This document shows, one piece after another, positions 1 through 7,757 of a DNA stretch of 45,503 nt. A program made the position numbers and the translations under genes. The DNA is from DATKBT01 sp035546295. GTDB lineage: Bacteria > Acidobacteriota > Thermoanaerobaculia > Multivoradales > Multivoraceae. Position 1 is the first letter of the stretch; every line of letters starts with the position of its first letter. The notes under the pieces are model-generated. The model was not told where the DNA came from. It saw only the letters and a program-made list of their open reading frames with translations, and did no database searches. Location of the stretch: NCBI GenBank assembly GCA_035546295.1, contig DATKBT010000002.1, forward strand, positions 1-45,503, read 5' to 3'.

Positions 1-233
1 GGTCGACTAGGCCAACGGGTGGACCACCACGAGCCCGCTAGCCGATCACTCGTGCGCCGCAAGCCCGCAAGCGGGCGCGGCTGGGTCGACCAGGCCATAG
101 CCGTTTCTCTGGGCGAGCGCAGCGGCTTGATCGAACTTTGACCGTTTTGTGAGCCTTGGTCTCGCGCTTGCGCGAGGCCAATGACCGCCGCCTGCCGCAG
201 GCAGGCAAGAACTTCCCGCTGGCCTAGTCGACC
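1..233. repeat. Terminally inverted intergenic element (copy A of a dispersed repeat)
   Basis: The 13-mer GGTCGACTAGGCC at 1-13 is matched exactly by its reverse complement at 221-233; allowing one mismatch the inverted repeat extends to about 18 bp. A third copy of the 13-mer with one change lies inside at 84-96. Positions 26-144 recur in reverse orientation at 34011-34130 with three substitutions and one indel. The right edge touches the stop codon of the minus-strand ThDP enzyme gene (233-235), which lies in a CTAG. The left end coincides with the window edge, so the true left boundary may lie outside. No gene is visible in it. A REP- or MITE-like non-autonomous element is the best reading; a small RNA is possible. 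Confidence 0.7.
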
Positions 234-1783
234 TAGCGCACCTCGGCGACGACGAGCTGTGGGCCGCCGGCCGCCAGCGCCCCGCCGAGCGCCGCGTGGA
301 GATCCTCGGCGGTCTTCGCCGGCCGAGTCTCGACTCCGAACGCCTTTCCCAGCGCGTGCCAGTCGACGGCCGGACGCGAGAGGTCGGTGAGTGCCAGGCT
401 CTGGGGGCCTGGCTGGGAGACGCCGGCTCGCTGCAGCTCGATCTGGAGGATGCGATAAGCGTCGTTGGCGAAGACGACGGTGACCACGTCGAGGCCCTCG
501 CGCGCCATGGTCCACAGCGCCTGGTTGGTGTAGAGCCCGCTGCCGTCGCCCTCGAGCACGACGACCTTGCGCTCGGGGCAGGCGATCGCGGCGCCGACTC
601 CGCAGGGCATGCCCCAGCCGATGGCGCCCCCGGTGAGGGTCAGATAGGTGTGGGCCGGGGCGTTGCGCGCCACCGGATAGAAGGCTCCCGCCGCGGTCAC
701 CCCCTCGTCGACCACGATGGCGTTCTCGGGCATCGCGGCGACGATGGCCTGCGCCACACCGGCGGGGTCGAGCCCGCCGCGCGGAGCTGCCACCGGCGTG
801 AGCTCCCGCGCCGAGCCGGTCTCCGGCGCCTCGAGCGCGTCGGCCAGGGCGCCGAGCGCCCGCTCGGCGTTCTCGTCGCGCCCGGCGAGGACCTCGAGCT
901 CGACGGCCTCGGGGGTCAGCCGGCTGGGGCCGTCGCGATAGCCGAAGAAGGCGACGGGCTCGCGGGCGCCGACCAGCACGAGACGATGAATGCCGTCCAG
1001 GAACGACACCGCCTGCTCCGGGAAGTAGGGGAGGCGCTCCAGCGCCGGCAGATCAGGGCCGCGCTCGAGACGCGCGGGGAAGGTCTCGCAGACCAGGCGC
1101 GCGCCGGTGGCCCGCGCGATCCGAGCCGCCGCTCGCAGTCCGCTCTCGCGCAGAGCGCGAGCGCCGAGCAGCAGCATCGTGGGGGCCTCGCCCCCTGTGC
1201 GCAAGAGGCCCGCGATCCGCTCCACGGTGTCGTCGGCGACGTGGGCTCCGGCGCCGGATCCCGCGTGCTCGATCCGCTCCGGCGCCTCGTCCCACTGGAC
1301 GTCAGCCGGCACCACCAGGGTCGCGATCCGGCCGGCGTGACGGCGGCAGGCGACCAGGGCGTCGGCGACGTCGCGCGACAGATGGGCGGCCGAAGCGCAG
1401 GTGCGCTGCCAGGCCGACACCGGCGCCGCCAGCATCTCGACGTCGGTGTTGAGCGGCGGATCGTAGTTGCGCTGCCAGGTGGCGTGGTGTCCGATCAGGT
1501 TGAGGATGGGAGTCTGCGCGCGCCGAGCGTTGTGGAGGTTGGCGATGCCGTTGGCGAAGCCCGGCCCGAGGTGGAGCAGCGTCATCGCCGGCTTGTCGGC
1601 CATCCGGCCGTAGCCGTCGGCGGCGCCGGTGACGACGCCCTCGAAGAGCGCCAGGACGCCCCGCATGCCGGGCACCTCGTCGAGAGCGGCGACCAGGTGC
1701 ATCTCGGTGGTGCCGGGGTTGGCGAAGCAGACCTCGAGCCCGTTCTCGATGGCGGTCCTGATCAGACTCTCGGCTCCGTTCAT
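233..1783 (-). CDS. Thiamine-diphosphate-dependent enzyme, acetolactate synthase / benzoylformate decarboxylase type
   Basis: A 516-residue protein with the three-part layout of the ThDP decarboxylase family. The N-terminal pyrimidine-binding domain has the activating Glu at about residue 48 (context LFEGVVTGAADGYGR). A central domain follows, then a C-terminal diphosphate-binding domain with the GDGS...N motif (EGDGSGLYTNQ, about 30 residues to FAND). It should act on a 2-keto acid in the cytoplasm; the substrate cannot be read from the sequence. The ATG at 1781-1783 is preceded by GAGGAG and overlaps the TGA of the upstream Lrp gene as ATGA, so translation is probably coupled. Beside an aminotransferase and aromatic catabolism, decarboxylation of an aryl pyruvate is an attractive guess, but databases often label such proteins acetolactate synthase. 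The TAG stop abuts an inverted-repeat element. Confidence 0.88.
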   Translation of the reverse strand: MNGAESLIRTAIENGLEVCFANPGTTEMHLVAALDEVPGMRGVLALFEGVVTGAADGYGRMADKPAMTLLHLGPGFANGIANLHNARRAQTPILNLIGHHATWQRNYDPPLNTDVEMLAAPVSAWQRTCASAAHLSRDVADALVACRRHAGRIATLVVPADVQWDEAPERIEHAGSGAGAHVADDTVERIAGLLRTGGEAPTMLLLGARALRESGLRAAARIARATGARLVCETFPARLERGPDLPALERLPYFPEQAVSFLDGIHRLVLVGAREPVAFFGYRDGPSRLTPEAVELEVLAGRDENAERALGALADALEAPETGSARELTPVAAPRGGLDPAGVAQAIVAAMPENAIVVDEGVTAAGAFYPVARNAPAHTYLTLTGGAIGWGMPCGVGAAIACPERKVVVLEGDGSGLYTNQALWTMAREGLDVVTVVFANDAYRILQIELQRAGVSQPGPQSLALTDLSRPAVDWHALGKAFGVETRPAKTAEDLHAALGGALAAGGPQLVVAEVR

Positions 1784-2343
1784 GGGTTCTCCTCGGCCAC
1801 TTCCCGACCACCCTTCTCGAGAGAGCCTCTGGCGATCAGGCCGCCCGCCGGCGCGGTCCCCTTGCGCGGCCGCTCGGCGCCGTCGCCGATCGGCAGCGCG
1901 GTCGAGGACTTGATCTCGTTGAGCACGATCGAGGTGCGGATCTTGTCGACCCCCACGACCGGGGTCAGGCGCTCGACCAGGAAGGACTCGAGATCGTGGT
2001 GGTTGCGGGCGACGATCTTGAGCAGGTAGTCGAACTCGCCGGTCAGCATGTGGCACTCGAGCACCTCGGGCATCGAGCGCATCGCCTGCCGAAAGCCGTC
2101 GACCGCGTCCGGCTGGTGGTGGGCGAGCGTCACCTGCACGAAGCAGAGGAGATCGAGGTCGACGGCCTCCCGGTCGACCAGCGCGACCTGCCGCAGGAGC
2201 ACGCCGCCGTCCTGGAGCTTGCGCAGCCGCTTCTGCAACCCCGGCGGTGACATGTCGAGACGGCGCGCGAGCTCGGCCACGGTGTGGCTCGCGTCCTGCT
2301 GCAGGATGCGCAGGATCTCACGATCCCTGTGATCGAGCTTCAT
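1780..2343 (-). CDS. Lrp/AsnC family transcriptional regulator
   Basis: A 187-residue protein. The N-terminal winged helix-turn-helix (KLDHRDREILRILQQDASHT, then VAELARRLDMSPPGLQKRLRKL) has the classic Lrp spacing. The RAM ligand-binding domain follows, with the VLECHMLTGEFDYLLKI stretch typical of amino-acid-sensing members. It would bind DNA as an octamer or dimer and respond to an amino acid. I start it at the ATG at 2341-2343, which opens the conserved KLDxxDxxIL motif; an in-frame start 15 codons upstream adds an unconserved stretch. A C-terminal tail of about 30 residues exceeds the usual family length. It is co-transcribed with the ThDP enzyme (ATGA overlap) and divergent from the aminotransferase and tyrosine catabolic genes, which makes those genes its likely targets. 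Confidence 0.93.
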   Translation of the reverse strand: MKLDHRDREILRILQQDASHTVAELARRLDMSPPGLQKRLRKLQDGGVLLRQVALVDREAVDLDLLCFVQVTLAHHQPDAVDGFRQAMRSMPEVLECHMLTGEFDYLLKIVARNHHDLESFLVERLTPVVGVDKIRTSIVLNEIKSSTALPIGDGAERPRKGTAPAGGLIARGSLEKGGREVAEENP

Positions 2344-2401
2344 GGGCGGATGCGCATGGTAGCAGAGGTGCCGCTGGTGTCGTTGCAACGCTGCGGCGAC
2401 A

Positions 2402-2457
2402 CGATTCGAAGGAATCGAAAGCCGAATTGGTGGAATCGGAAGCCTTTCTGCTATGAT
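2402..2457 (+). promoter_or_regulatory. Putative operator and promoter in the Lrp/aminotransferase divergent region
   Basis: The 337-bp gap 2344-2680 is markedly more AT-rich at 2400-2460. It holds a perfect 6-4-6 inverted repeat, CGATTC-gaag-GAATCG (2402-2417), and further GAATYG-like half sites at 2424-2437. Downstream is an extended -10 (TGCTATGAT, with TATGAT at 2452-2457) and a weak -35-like TTGGTG at 2427-2432, 19 bp away. The arrangement suits rightward transcription toward the aminotransferase gene under control of the adjacent Lrp protein. That is inference from position and symmetry only. Nothing else is recognisable between 2460 and 2670. Confidence 0.4.
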
Positions 2458-2680
2458 CGCGAGTCGATGGCAAGGCGCGCGATCTCGGCCTGGCCATGAT
2501 CTCGAGATCGCGACGAAGTCCCCGGCGCCCGTCCCGAATGGACCACGAGCTTTGAGCGATGCGTCTCAGCGTCGAACAGCTCTGCCTCGAGCTACGACGG
2601 GTATCGCTGCGCCGGCCGATGCCAGCGGCTCATCGCGCCCGCTTCCGACATCCCCCACCGTTTGATCTCCAGGAGTCCCC

Positions 2681-4000
2681 GTGACCTTGCCGAGAGCCCG
2701 CACGCCTGGACCGAGCCCGGTCGGCCCGACCCCGGCCGGCCCGACCCCGGCCGCTCGGGAGCAGGTCGTCGAGAAATCGGTCGCCGAGAACCGGGCCGCC
2801 GAGAACCCGGCCGATCTCGAGGCCTGCCTCGCCGGCTGGATCCGCCGGCGCGAGCGCTCGCTGCTCCGAGAGATGGTGACCGTGGTCTCCAGGCCCGGCA
2901 TCCTCTCGCTCGCCGGCGGTCTTCCGGCCGCCGAGGCGTTTCCGAGCGCCGAGTACGCTCGGGCGGTCTCGGAGGTCCTGGCCGAGAACCCGCGCGCCCT
3001 GCAGTACTCGCCCGCCCACGAGCGCCTGAAGGAGCAGATCGTCGAGCTGATGGCCTGGCGCGGTGTCGACTGCGCCACCGAGCAGGTGGTGATCACCACC
3101 GGCGCCCAGCAGGGGATCGACGTCTCGACGCGCCTCCTGCTCGGCCACGGCGGCCGCGTCGCCTACGAGGAGTTCGCCTACACCGGGATCCACCAGGCGA
3201 CCGCGCTCTTCGAGCCTCAGGTGCTCACGCTCCCGTCCCACCTCGAGCACGGAATGGACGTCGAGACCCTGGCCGGGGCCCTGGACCGGGGCGTTCGCCC
3301 GAGTTTGCTCTACGTGATCCCCGACGGTCACAACCCGCTCGGCGTGAGCCTGGCGCCGGCCCGGCGATCCCGACTGGTGGCGCTGGCGCGCGAGCACGGC
3401 CTGCCGATCGTCGAGGACGACCCGTACGGCCTGCTCGGGCTCGACGGCGACGGGTTCGCGCCGCCGCTGCGCGCGCTCGACGACGAGTGGGTGATCTACC
3501 TCGGCTCGTTCTCGAAGATCCTGGCTCCCGGATTGCGCCTGGGTTGGATGATCGTGCCCGCGCGGCTGGCGACGCGGGTGTCGGTGGTCAAGGAGGCCGG
3601 CGACCTCGAGAGCTCGTCGCTGACTCAGCGGGCGGTCTCGCGCCTTCTCGACAGCGGCTTCCTGCCCGACCACGTCGCGCGTCTGCGCGCCATCTACCGG
3701 CGCCGCCGTGACGCTCTGCTCGAGGCGCTCGACCGCCACCTGCCGTCCGGAGCCCGCTGGACCCGGCCGGGCGGGGGCATGTTCGTGTGGGTCGAGCTCG
3801 ACTCGCACATCGACCAGGAGATCGACACGGTGGCGGCGCTGCGTCGGTGCGTGGAGGAGGCCGGGGTCGCCTTCATCCCCGGCGCCGCCTTCACCCAGGA
3901 CCCGACCCGCGGCCGCGGCGCCCTGCGCCTCAGCTTCTCGACGCTGGAGCCGGACGACATCGAACGCGCGGTCGCCACCTTGGCGAGATTTCTCCGATGA
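2681..4000 (+). CDS. PLP-dependent aminotransferase (class I/II, aromatic / 2-aminoadipate type)
   Basis: A 439-residue fold-type I aminotransferase. The PLP-binding lysine is K279 in GSFSKILAPGLRLGW. Other family landmarks are LSLAGGLPAAEAFP near the N terminus, the cofactor loop ITTGAQQGID, YVIPDGHNPLGV and VEDDPYGLL, and a C-terminal RLSFS. This group (LysN/AadR-like, aromatic aminotransferases) moves amino groups between aromatic amino acids or 2-aminoadipate and 2-oxoglutarate. Just upstream of hpd, tyrosine to 4-hydroxyphenylpyruvate is the most economical role. The start is GTG at 2681 with AGGAG at 2671-2675. Residues 8-50 form an odd Pro/Ala/Glu-rich leader with short internal repeats (PVGPTPAGPTPA; AENRAAENPA) not typical of the family, so the true start may be later. 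Confidence 0.9.
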   Translation: MTLPRARTPGPSPVGPTPAGPTPAAREQVVEKSVAENRAAENPADLEACLAGWIRRRERSLLREMVTVVSRPGILSLAGGLPAAEAFPSAEYARAVSEVLAENPRALQYSPAHERLKEQIVELMAWRGVDCATEQVVITTGAQQGIDVSTRLLLGHGGRVAYEEFAYTGIHQATALFEPQVLTLPSHLEHGMDVETLAGALDRGVRPSLLYVIPDGHNPLGVSLAPARRSRLVALAREHGLPIVEDDPYGLLGLDGDGFAPPLRALDDEWVIYLGSFSKILAPGLRLGWMIVPARLATRVSVVKEAGDLESSSLTQRAVSRLLDSGFLPDHVARLRAIYRRRRDALLEALDRHLPSGARWTRPGGGMFVWVELDSHIDQEIDTVAALRRCVEEAGVAFIPGAAFTQDPTRGRGALRLSFSTLEPDDIERAVATLARFLR

Positions 4001-4110
4001 ACGAATCGGCTTGCCGAACGAAGCCAACGCTCCTCGAGGGCGCGCACAAAGCCTCGCGGCACACACGACAAGGTACGACAGCGGCCGAGAGGCCGATGAG
4101 GAACGGACAC

Positions 4111-4272
4111 ATGAGCCCCAAACCCGTCAACACCCGCCGCAGCACCCGGCCGGTCGAGCGCCGCGCCGACCGCCTGCCGCTCGTCCGGCGTCACGCCAGC
4201 CGCTTGATCGCGGCACAACCGCTGGCGCCGACCTTCGCTCGGCTCGGACGCCGCCGTCAGGCGAACGGTTGA
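4111..4272 (+). CDS. Possible small basic protein (doubtful)
   Basis: A 53-codon open frame beginning ATG at 4111 with GAGGA about 8 bp upstream. It encodes an Arg-rich peptide (start MSPKPVNTRRSTRPVERR) with no recognisable domain. It lies alone in the 324-bp gap between the aminotransferase and hpd. High GC content makes random open frames common here, so only the well-placed ribosome site argues for it. Apart from the hpd ribosome site (AGGAG at 4314-4318), nothing else is visible in the gap 4001-4324. Confidence 0.22.
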   Translation: MSPKPVNTRRSTRPVERRADRLPLVRRHASRLIAAQPLAPTFARLGRRRQANG

Positions 4273-4324
4273 GCCCGCGGGCGCAGCGAAAACGAACCCA
4301 CCCGCGGATTCCCAGGAGCATCTG

Positions 4325-5413
4325 ATGGACGACTTCTGCCCGATCATCGGTTTCGACCACCTCGAGTTCTACGTTGGCAACGCCAAGCAGGCGTCGCTCT
4401 TCTACCAGCACGGCTTCGGGTTCACGCCGACCGCCTACAGCGGCCTGGAGACCGGTGAGCGTGACCTGGCGTCGCACGTCCTCCAGCAGGGGAAGATCCG
4501 GCTGGTGCTCACCGCCGCCCTCCATCCCGATCACCGCGTCGCGCGGCACGTGTTGCAGCACGGCGACGGCGTCGGCGTGATCGCGCTGACCGTGCCCGAT
4601 GCCAAGAGGGCCTTCGAGGAGACCACCAGGCGCGGGGCGAAGAGCGCGATCGAGCCGACCGAGTCGGACGACAAGGAGGGCGTCTTCCGGTTCTCGGCGG
4701 TCCACGCCTACGGCGACACGCTGCTCAAGTTCGTCGAGCGCCGCGAGTACGGCGGCGCCTTCGCCCCAGGGTTCACCAGGCGGGCGGAGCTCAACGGCGG
4801 CGGGGTGGGGCTGCGCATCATCGACCACGTGGTGGGCAACGTCGAGCTCGGACGCATGAACGAGTGGGTGGACTTCTTCGCTCGTGCGCTCGGCTTCAGC
4901 CAGCTCCTGCACTTCGACGACAAGCAGATCTCGACCGAGTACTCGGCGCTGATGTCGAAGGTGATGCAGGACGGCACCGGCAAGGTGAAGTTCCCGATCA
5001 ACGAGCCGGCCGCCGGCCGCAGGAAGTCCCAGATCGAGGAGTACCTCGAGTACTACAACGGGCCCGGCGTCCAGCACATCGCCTGCTCGACCGACGACAT
5101 CATCGGCACCGTCACCCAGATGCGCGAGAACGGCATCGAGTTCCTGACCGTGCCGACGACGTACTACGAGGAGCTCGAGGGACGGGTCGGCAAGATCGAC
5201 GAGCCGCTCGACAGGCTCGCCGAGCTCGGCATCCTCGCCGATCGCGACGACGACGGTTACCTGCTCCAGATCTTCACCAAGCCGGTGGAGGACCGCCCCA
5301 CGGTCTTCTACGAGGTGATCGAGCGCCACGGCGCTCGGGGCTTCGGCGAGGGCAACTTCAAGTCGCTGTTCGAGGCGATCGAGCGCGAGCAGGCGATCCG
5401 TGGCAACCTGTGA
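4325..5413 (+). CDS. hpd: 4-hydroxyphenylpyruvate dioxygenase
   Basis: A 362-residue enzyme that converts 4-hydroxyphenylpyruvate and O2 to homogentisate and CO2, the committed step of tyrosine breakdown. Two vicinal-oxygen-chelate halves are visible: residues about 8-140 (GFDHLEFYVGNAKQA) and about 160-340. The Fe(II) facial triad is H168 (IIDHVVGNV), H251 (VQHIACST) and E330 (RPTVFYEVIER), spaced as in known enzymes. Length matches the bacterial family. ATG at 4325 follows AGGAG at 4314-4318. It heads the run hpd-hmgA-phhA-unknown-fahA. The last 63 bp of the gene, including the stop, are repeated exactly 87 bp downstream. Confidence 0.98.
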   Translation: MDDFCPIIGFDHLEFYVGNAKQASLFYQHGFGFTPTAYSGLETGERDLASHVLQQGKIRLVLTAALHPDHRVARHVLQHGDGVGVIALTVPDAKRAFEETTRRGAKSAIEPTESDDKEGVFRFSAVHAYGDTLLKFVERREYGGAFAPGFTRRAELNGGGVGLRIIDHVVGNVELGRMNEWVDFFARALGFSQLLHFDDKQISTEYSALMSKVMQDGTGKVKFPINEPAAGRRKSQIEEYLEYYNGPGVQHIACSTDDIIGTVTQMRENGIEFLTVPTTYYEELEGRVGKIDEPLDRLAELGILADRDDDGYLLQIFTKPVEDRPTVFYEVIERHGARGFGEGNFKSLFEAIEREQAIRGNL

Positions 5414-5500
5414 TGACTCGCGAGCGTCCGTTGCCCCGGCAACTTCAAGTCGCTGTTCGAGGCGATCGAGCGCGAGCAGGCGATCCGTGGCAACCTGTGA
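5351..5500 (+). repeat. Exact 63-bp direct duplication of the hpd 3' end
   Basis: Positions 5351-5413 (the final 20 codons and TGA of hpd) recur without a mismatch at 5438-5500. The copies are separated by 24 unrelated bases. The period is 87 bp, a multiple of three, so both copies sit in the same frame, but the first TGA stops translation. The flanks differ on both sides of each copy. The lack of any silent change implies a recent event, gene conversion, or an assembly artefact. Confidence 0.9.
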
Positions 5501-5561
5501 GCCGGACCGTCCGCATCCAGCGGGGCGGCTCCTGAGCGCGGCAGAGGAAACGAGGGCGTAG

Positions 5562-6731
5562 ATGACCTACTACATGAAGCTCGGCGAAGTGCCCCACAAG
5601 CGCCACACCCAGTTCCGCAAAGAGGACGGCTCGCTCCACCACGAGGAGGTGATGGGCATCCACGGCTTCTCGGGAATCCAGTCGATCCTCTACCATCTCC
5701 GCCCGCCGACCCGGGTGCGCGAGATCGAGACCTACCGCACGAAGGACGCGCTGCTGCCGGACTTCGAGGACGGCGGCCCGCTGCGGCACCGTCACCTGCG
5801 CACGGCGCAGGTCGAGGCCGGCGGCGACGCCGTCGACGGCCGGGTGGCGCTGATGGGCAACAGCGACGTGGTGATCTCGGTGGTGCGGCCGACCGAGGCG
5901 ATGGGCTACTGGTACCGCTTCGCCCACGGCGACGAGATGATCTTCGTGCACGACGGCACTGGGCTGTTCGAGTCGCAGTACGGCCAGATCCACTATCGGC
6001 CCGGCGACTACCTGGTGATCCCCACCGGCGTCCTGTGGCGCATCGTGCCCGACCCGGAGGTCGACCAGCGCTTCCTGGTCGCCGAGGCCCACGGCCACGT
6101 CGAGCCCCCCAAGCGCTACTTGAACCGGTACGGACAGTTCCTCGAGCACTCCCCCTACTGCGAGCGCGACATTCGCGGCCCCGAGACCCTGGTGACCTTC
6201 GACGAGGAGGGGGAGTTCGAGGTGCGGGTCAAGGCGCGAGGCTCGATCACGCGCTACCACTACCAGCACCACCCGCTCGACGTCGTCGGCTGGGACGGCC
6301 ACCTGTGGCCGTTCGCCTTCAACATCGAGGACTTCGAGCCGATCACGGGGAGGGTCCACCAGCCGCCGCCCGTGCACCAGACCTTCGACGGTCCGGGCTT
6401 CGTCGTCTGCTCGTTCGTTCCGCGGCTCTTCGACTACCACCCGGATGCGATCCCGGCTCCCTACAACCACTCGAACGTCGACTCCGACGAGGTCCTCTAC
6501 TACGTGGAGGGCGACTTCATGTCGCGCAAGGGGATCGAGCGGGCCTCGATCACGGTCCATCCCAACGGCATTCCGCATGGACCCCACCCCGGGACCTACG
6601 AGGGCTCGATCGGCAAGCAGAAGACCGAGGAGCTGGCGGTGATGATCGATACCTTCCGCCCGCTCCGCCTCACCGAGGAGGCCGGCGAGCTCGAGGACGC
6701 CGCCTACGCCACGAGCTGGGCGACCGCCTGA
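5562..6731 (+). CDS. hmgA: Homogentisate 1,2-dioxygenase
   Basis: A 389-residue cupin-fold enzyme that opens the homogentisate ring to 4-maleylacetoacetate using Fe(II) and O2. Near the C terminus the likely iron ligands are H303 (PYNHSNVDSDE), E310 (DEVLYYVEG) and H339 (GIPHGPHPGTYEGS). These match the H...E...H set of the family. The protein is about 40-50 residues shorter than the proteobacterial HmgA and human HGD, and belongs to the compact bacterial form. ATG at 5562 follows GAGGAAACGAGGG. It lies between hpd and phhA in a single-direction operon, with only 61 bp after the duplicated hpd tail. Confidence 0.96.
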   Translation: MTYYMKLGEVPHKRHTQFRKEDGSLHHEEVMGIHGFSGIQSILYHLRPPTRVREIETYRTKDALLPDFEDGGPLRHRHLRTAQVEAGGDAVDGRVALMGNSDVVISVVRPTEAMGYWYRFAHGDEMIFVHDGTGLFESQYGQIHYRPGDYLVIPTGVLWRIVPDPEVDQRFLVAEAHGHVEPPKRYLNRYGQFLEHSPYCERDIRGPETLVTFDEEGEFEVRVKARGSITRYHYQHHPLDVVGWDGHLWPFAFNIEDFEPITGRVHQPPPVHQTFDGPGFVVCSFVPRLFDYHPDAIPAPYNHSNVDSDEVLYYVEGDFMSRKGIERASITVHPNGIPHGPHPGTYEGSIGKQKTEELAVMIDTFRPLRLTEEAGELEDAAYATSWATA

Positions 6732-6801
6732 GCCGTCCGCGTCACATCACCGACACGTCACGAAGACCACCGCCAGACCCTCGACTCCAGGAGCACCAAG
6801 A

Positions 6802-7749
6802 ATGGCTCAAGCAACCCAGGTCGCCGATCTCACCACGACCCGCGCTCCCTTCATCGAGGACGCCAAGAATCGGGGTCAGCTGTTCATCAGCCAACCCTAC
6901 GAGCAGTACAGTGAGGCCAACCAGGAGACCTGGCGACGGCTCTACGATGCCCTCGAGCCCAAGTGGCGCCGGTTCGCCCATCCGCACTTCCTGCGTGGCC
7001 TCGACCGCCTCGCGCTCGATCCGCGGAGCATCCCGCGTCTCGACGACGTCAACGCTTTCCTGGCTCCGCTCTCGGGCTTCCAGTCGAAGGCGGTGAGCGG
7101 CTACGTCCCCACCTACCTGTTCTTCGACTGTCTGCGCCGGCGCGAGTTTCCGACCACGATCACCATCCGCGACGGTTCGAGCCTCGACTACCTGCCGGAG
7201 CCCGACATCTTCCACGATCTCGCCGGCCACGTGCCGATGCACACCGACCGGCGCTTCTCCGACGTCCTGGTGCGCTTCGGCGAGGTCGCCGCGAGCGCCG
7301 CCCGGCAGGTGCAGCGGATCGACGACGAGGCGCGCCAGCTGAGGACGGTCGAGAGCGTGATCAAGGCGATGGCCCGGTTCTTCTGGTTCACGGTCGAGTT
7401 CGGTCTGATGCGGCGTCCGGCCGGCGACGGCGCCGACGGGGCGGAGGCTTCGTCGGAGCTGTGCGTCTACGGGTCGGGACTGCTGTCCTCGGCCGAGGAG
7501 ATCGAATCCTCGATCACGTCTCCCGACGTCCAGCGCTACCCCTTCCAGCTCGAGTGGGTGGTCAACCAGTACTTCGAGATCCACCACCTCCAGCCCCTGT
7601 TGTTCGTGATCGAGGACTTCGACCACCTGTTCGAGGAGGTCGGCCGGCTCGAGGAGTGGGTGCTCGAGGGGAAGCTCGACAGCGTGGCCCCAGGCGAACC
7701 GCTGGTCAACGAGGACGACCTGCGCTCCTTCCTCACCGCCTCGCACTGA
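6802..7749 (+). CDS. phhA: Phenylalanine 4-monooxygenase
   Basis: A 315-residue tetrahydrobiopterin-dependent hydroxylase of the bacterial single-domain type; it makes tyrosine from phenylalanine and feeds hpd. The iron-binding set is H138 and H143 in DIFHDLAGHVPMHTD and E199 in FWFTVEFGLM. The H-to-E interval is about 15 residues longer than in the Chromobacterium enzyme, because of an inserted segment rich in Arg, Ala and Gln. Residues 20-60 carry the family's QPYEQYSEANQETWRRLYD. ATG at 6802 has CCAGGAG upstream. No pterin carbinolamine dehydratase (phhB) is next to it, although bacteria often pair the two. Confidence 0.97.
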   Translation: MAQATQVADLTTTRAPFIEDAKNRGQLFISQPYEQYSEANQETWRRLYDALEPKWRRFAHPHFLRGLDRLALDPRSIPRLDDVNAFLAPLSGFQSKAVSGYVPTYLFFDCLRRREFPTTITIRDGSSLDYLPEPDIFHDLAGHVPMHTDRRFSDVLVRFGEVAASAARQVQRIDDEARQLRTVESVIKAMARFFWFTVEFGLMRRPAGDGADGAEASSELCVYGSGLLSSAEEIESSITSPDVQRYPFQLEWVVNQYFEIHHLQPLLFVIEDFDHLFEEVGRLEEWVLEGKLDSVAPGEPLVNEDDLRSFLTASH

Positions 7750-7757
7750 GTCGGCCC

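Noticed and set aside
296..2029. Long plus-strand open frame (577 codons) opposite the ThDP enzyme and Lrp genes
   Set aside because: It has no recognisable domain and is rich in Arg, Gly and Ala. It mirrors a convincing gene and follows from high GC content.
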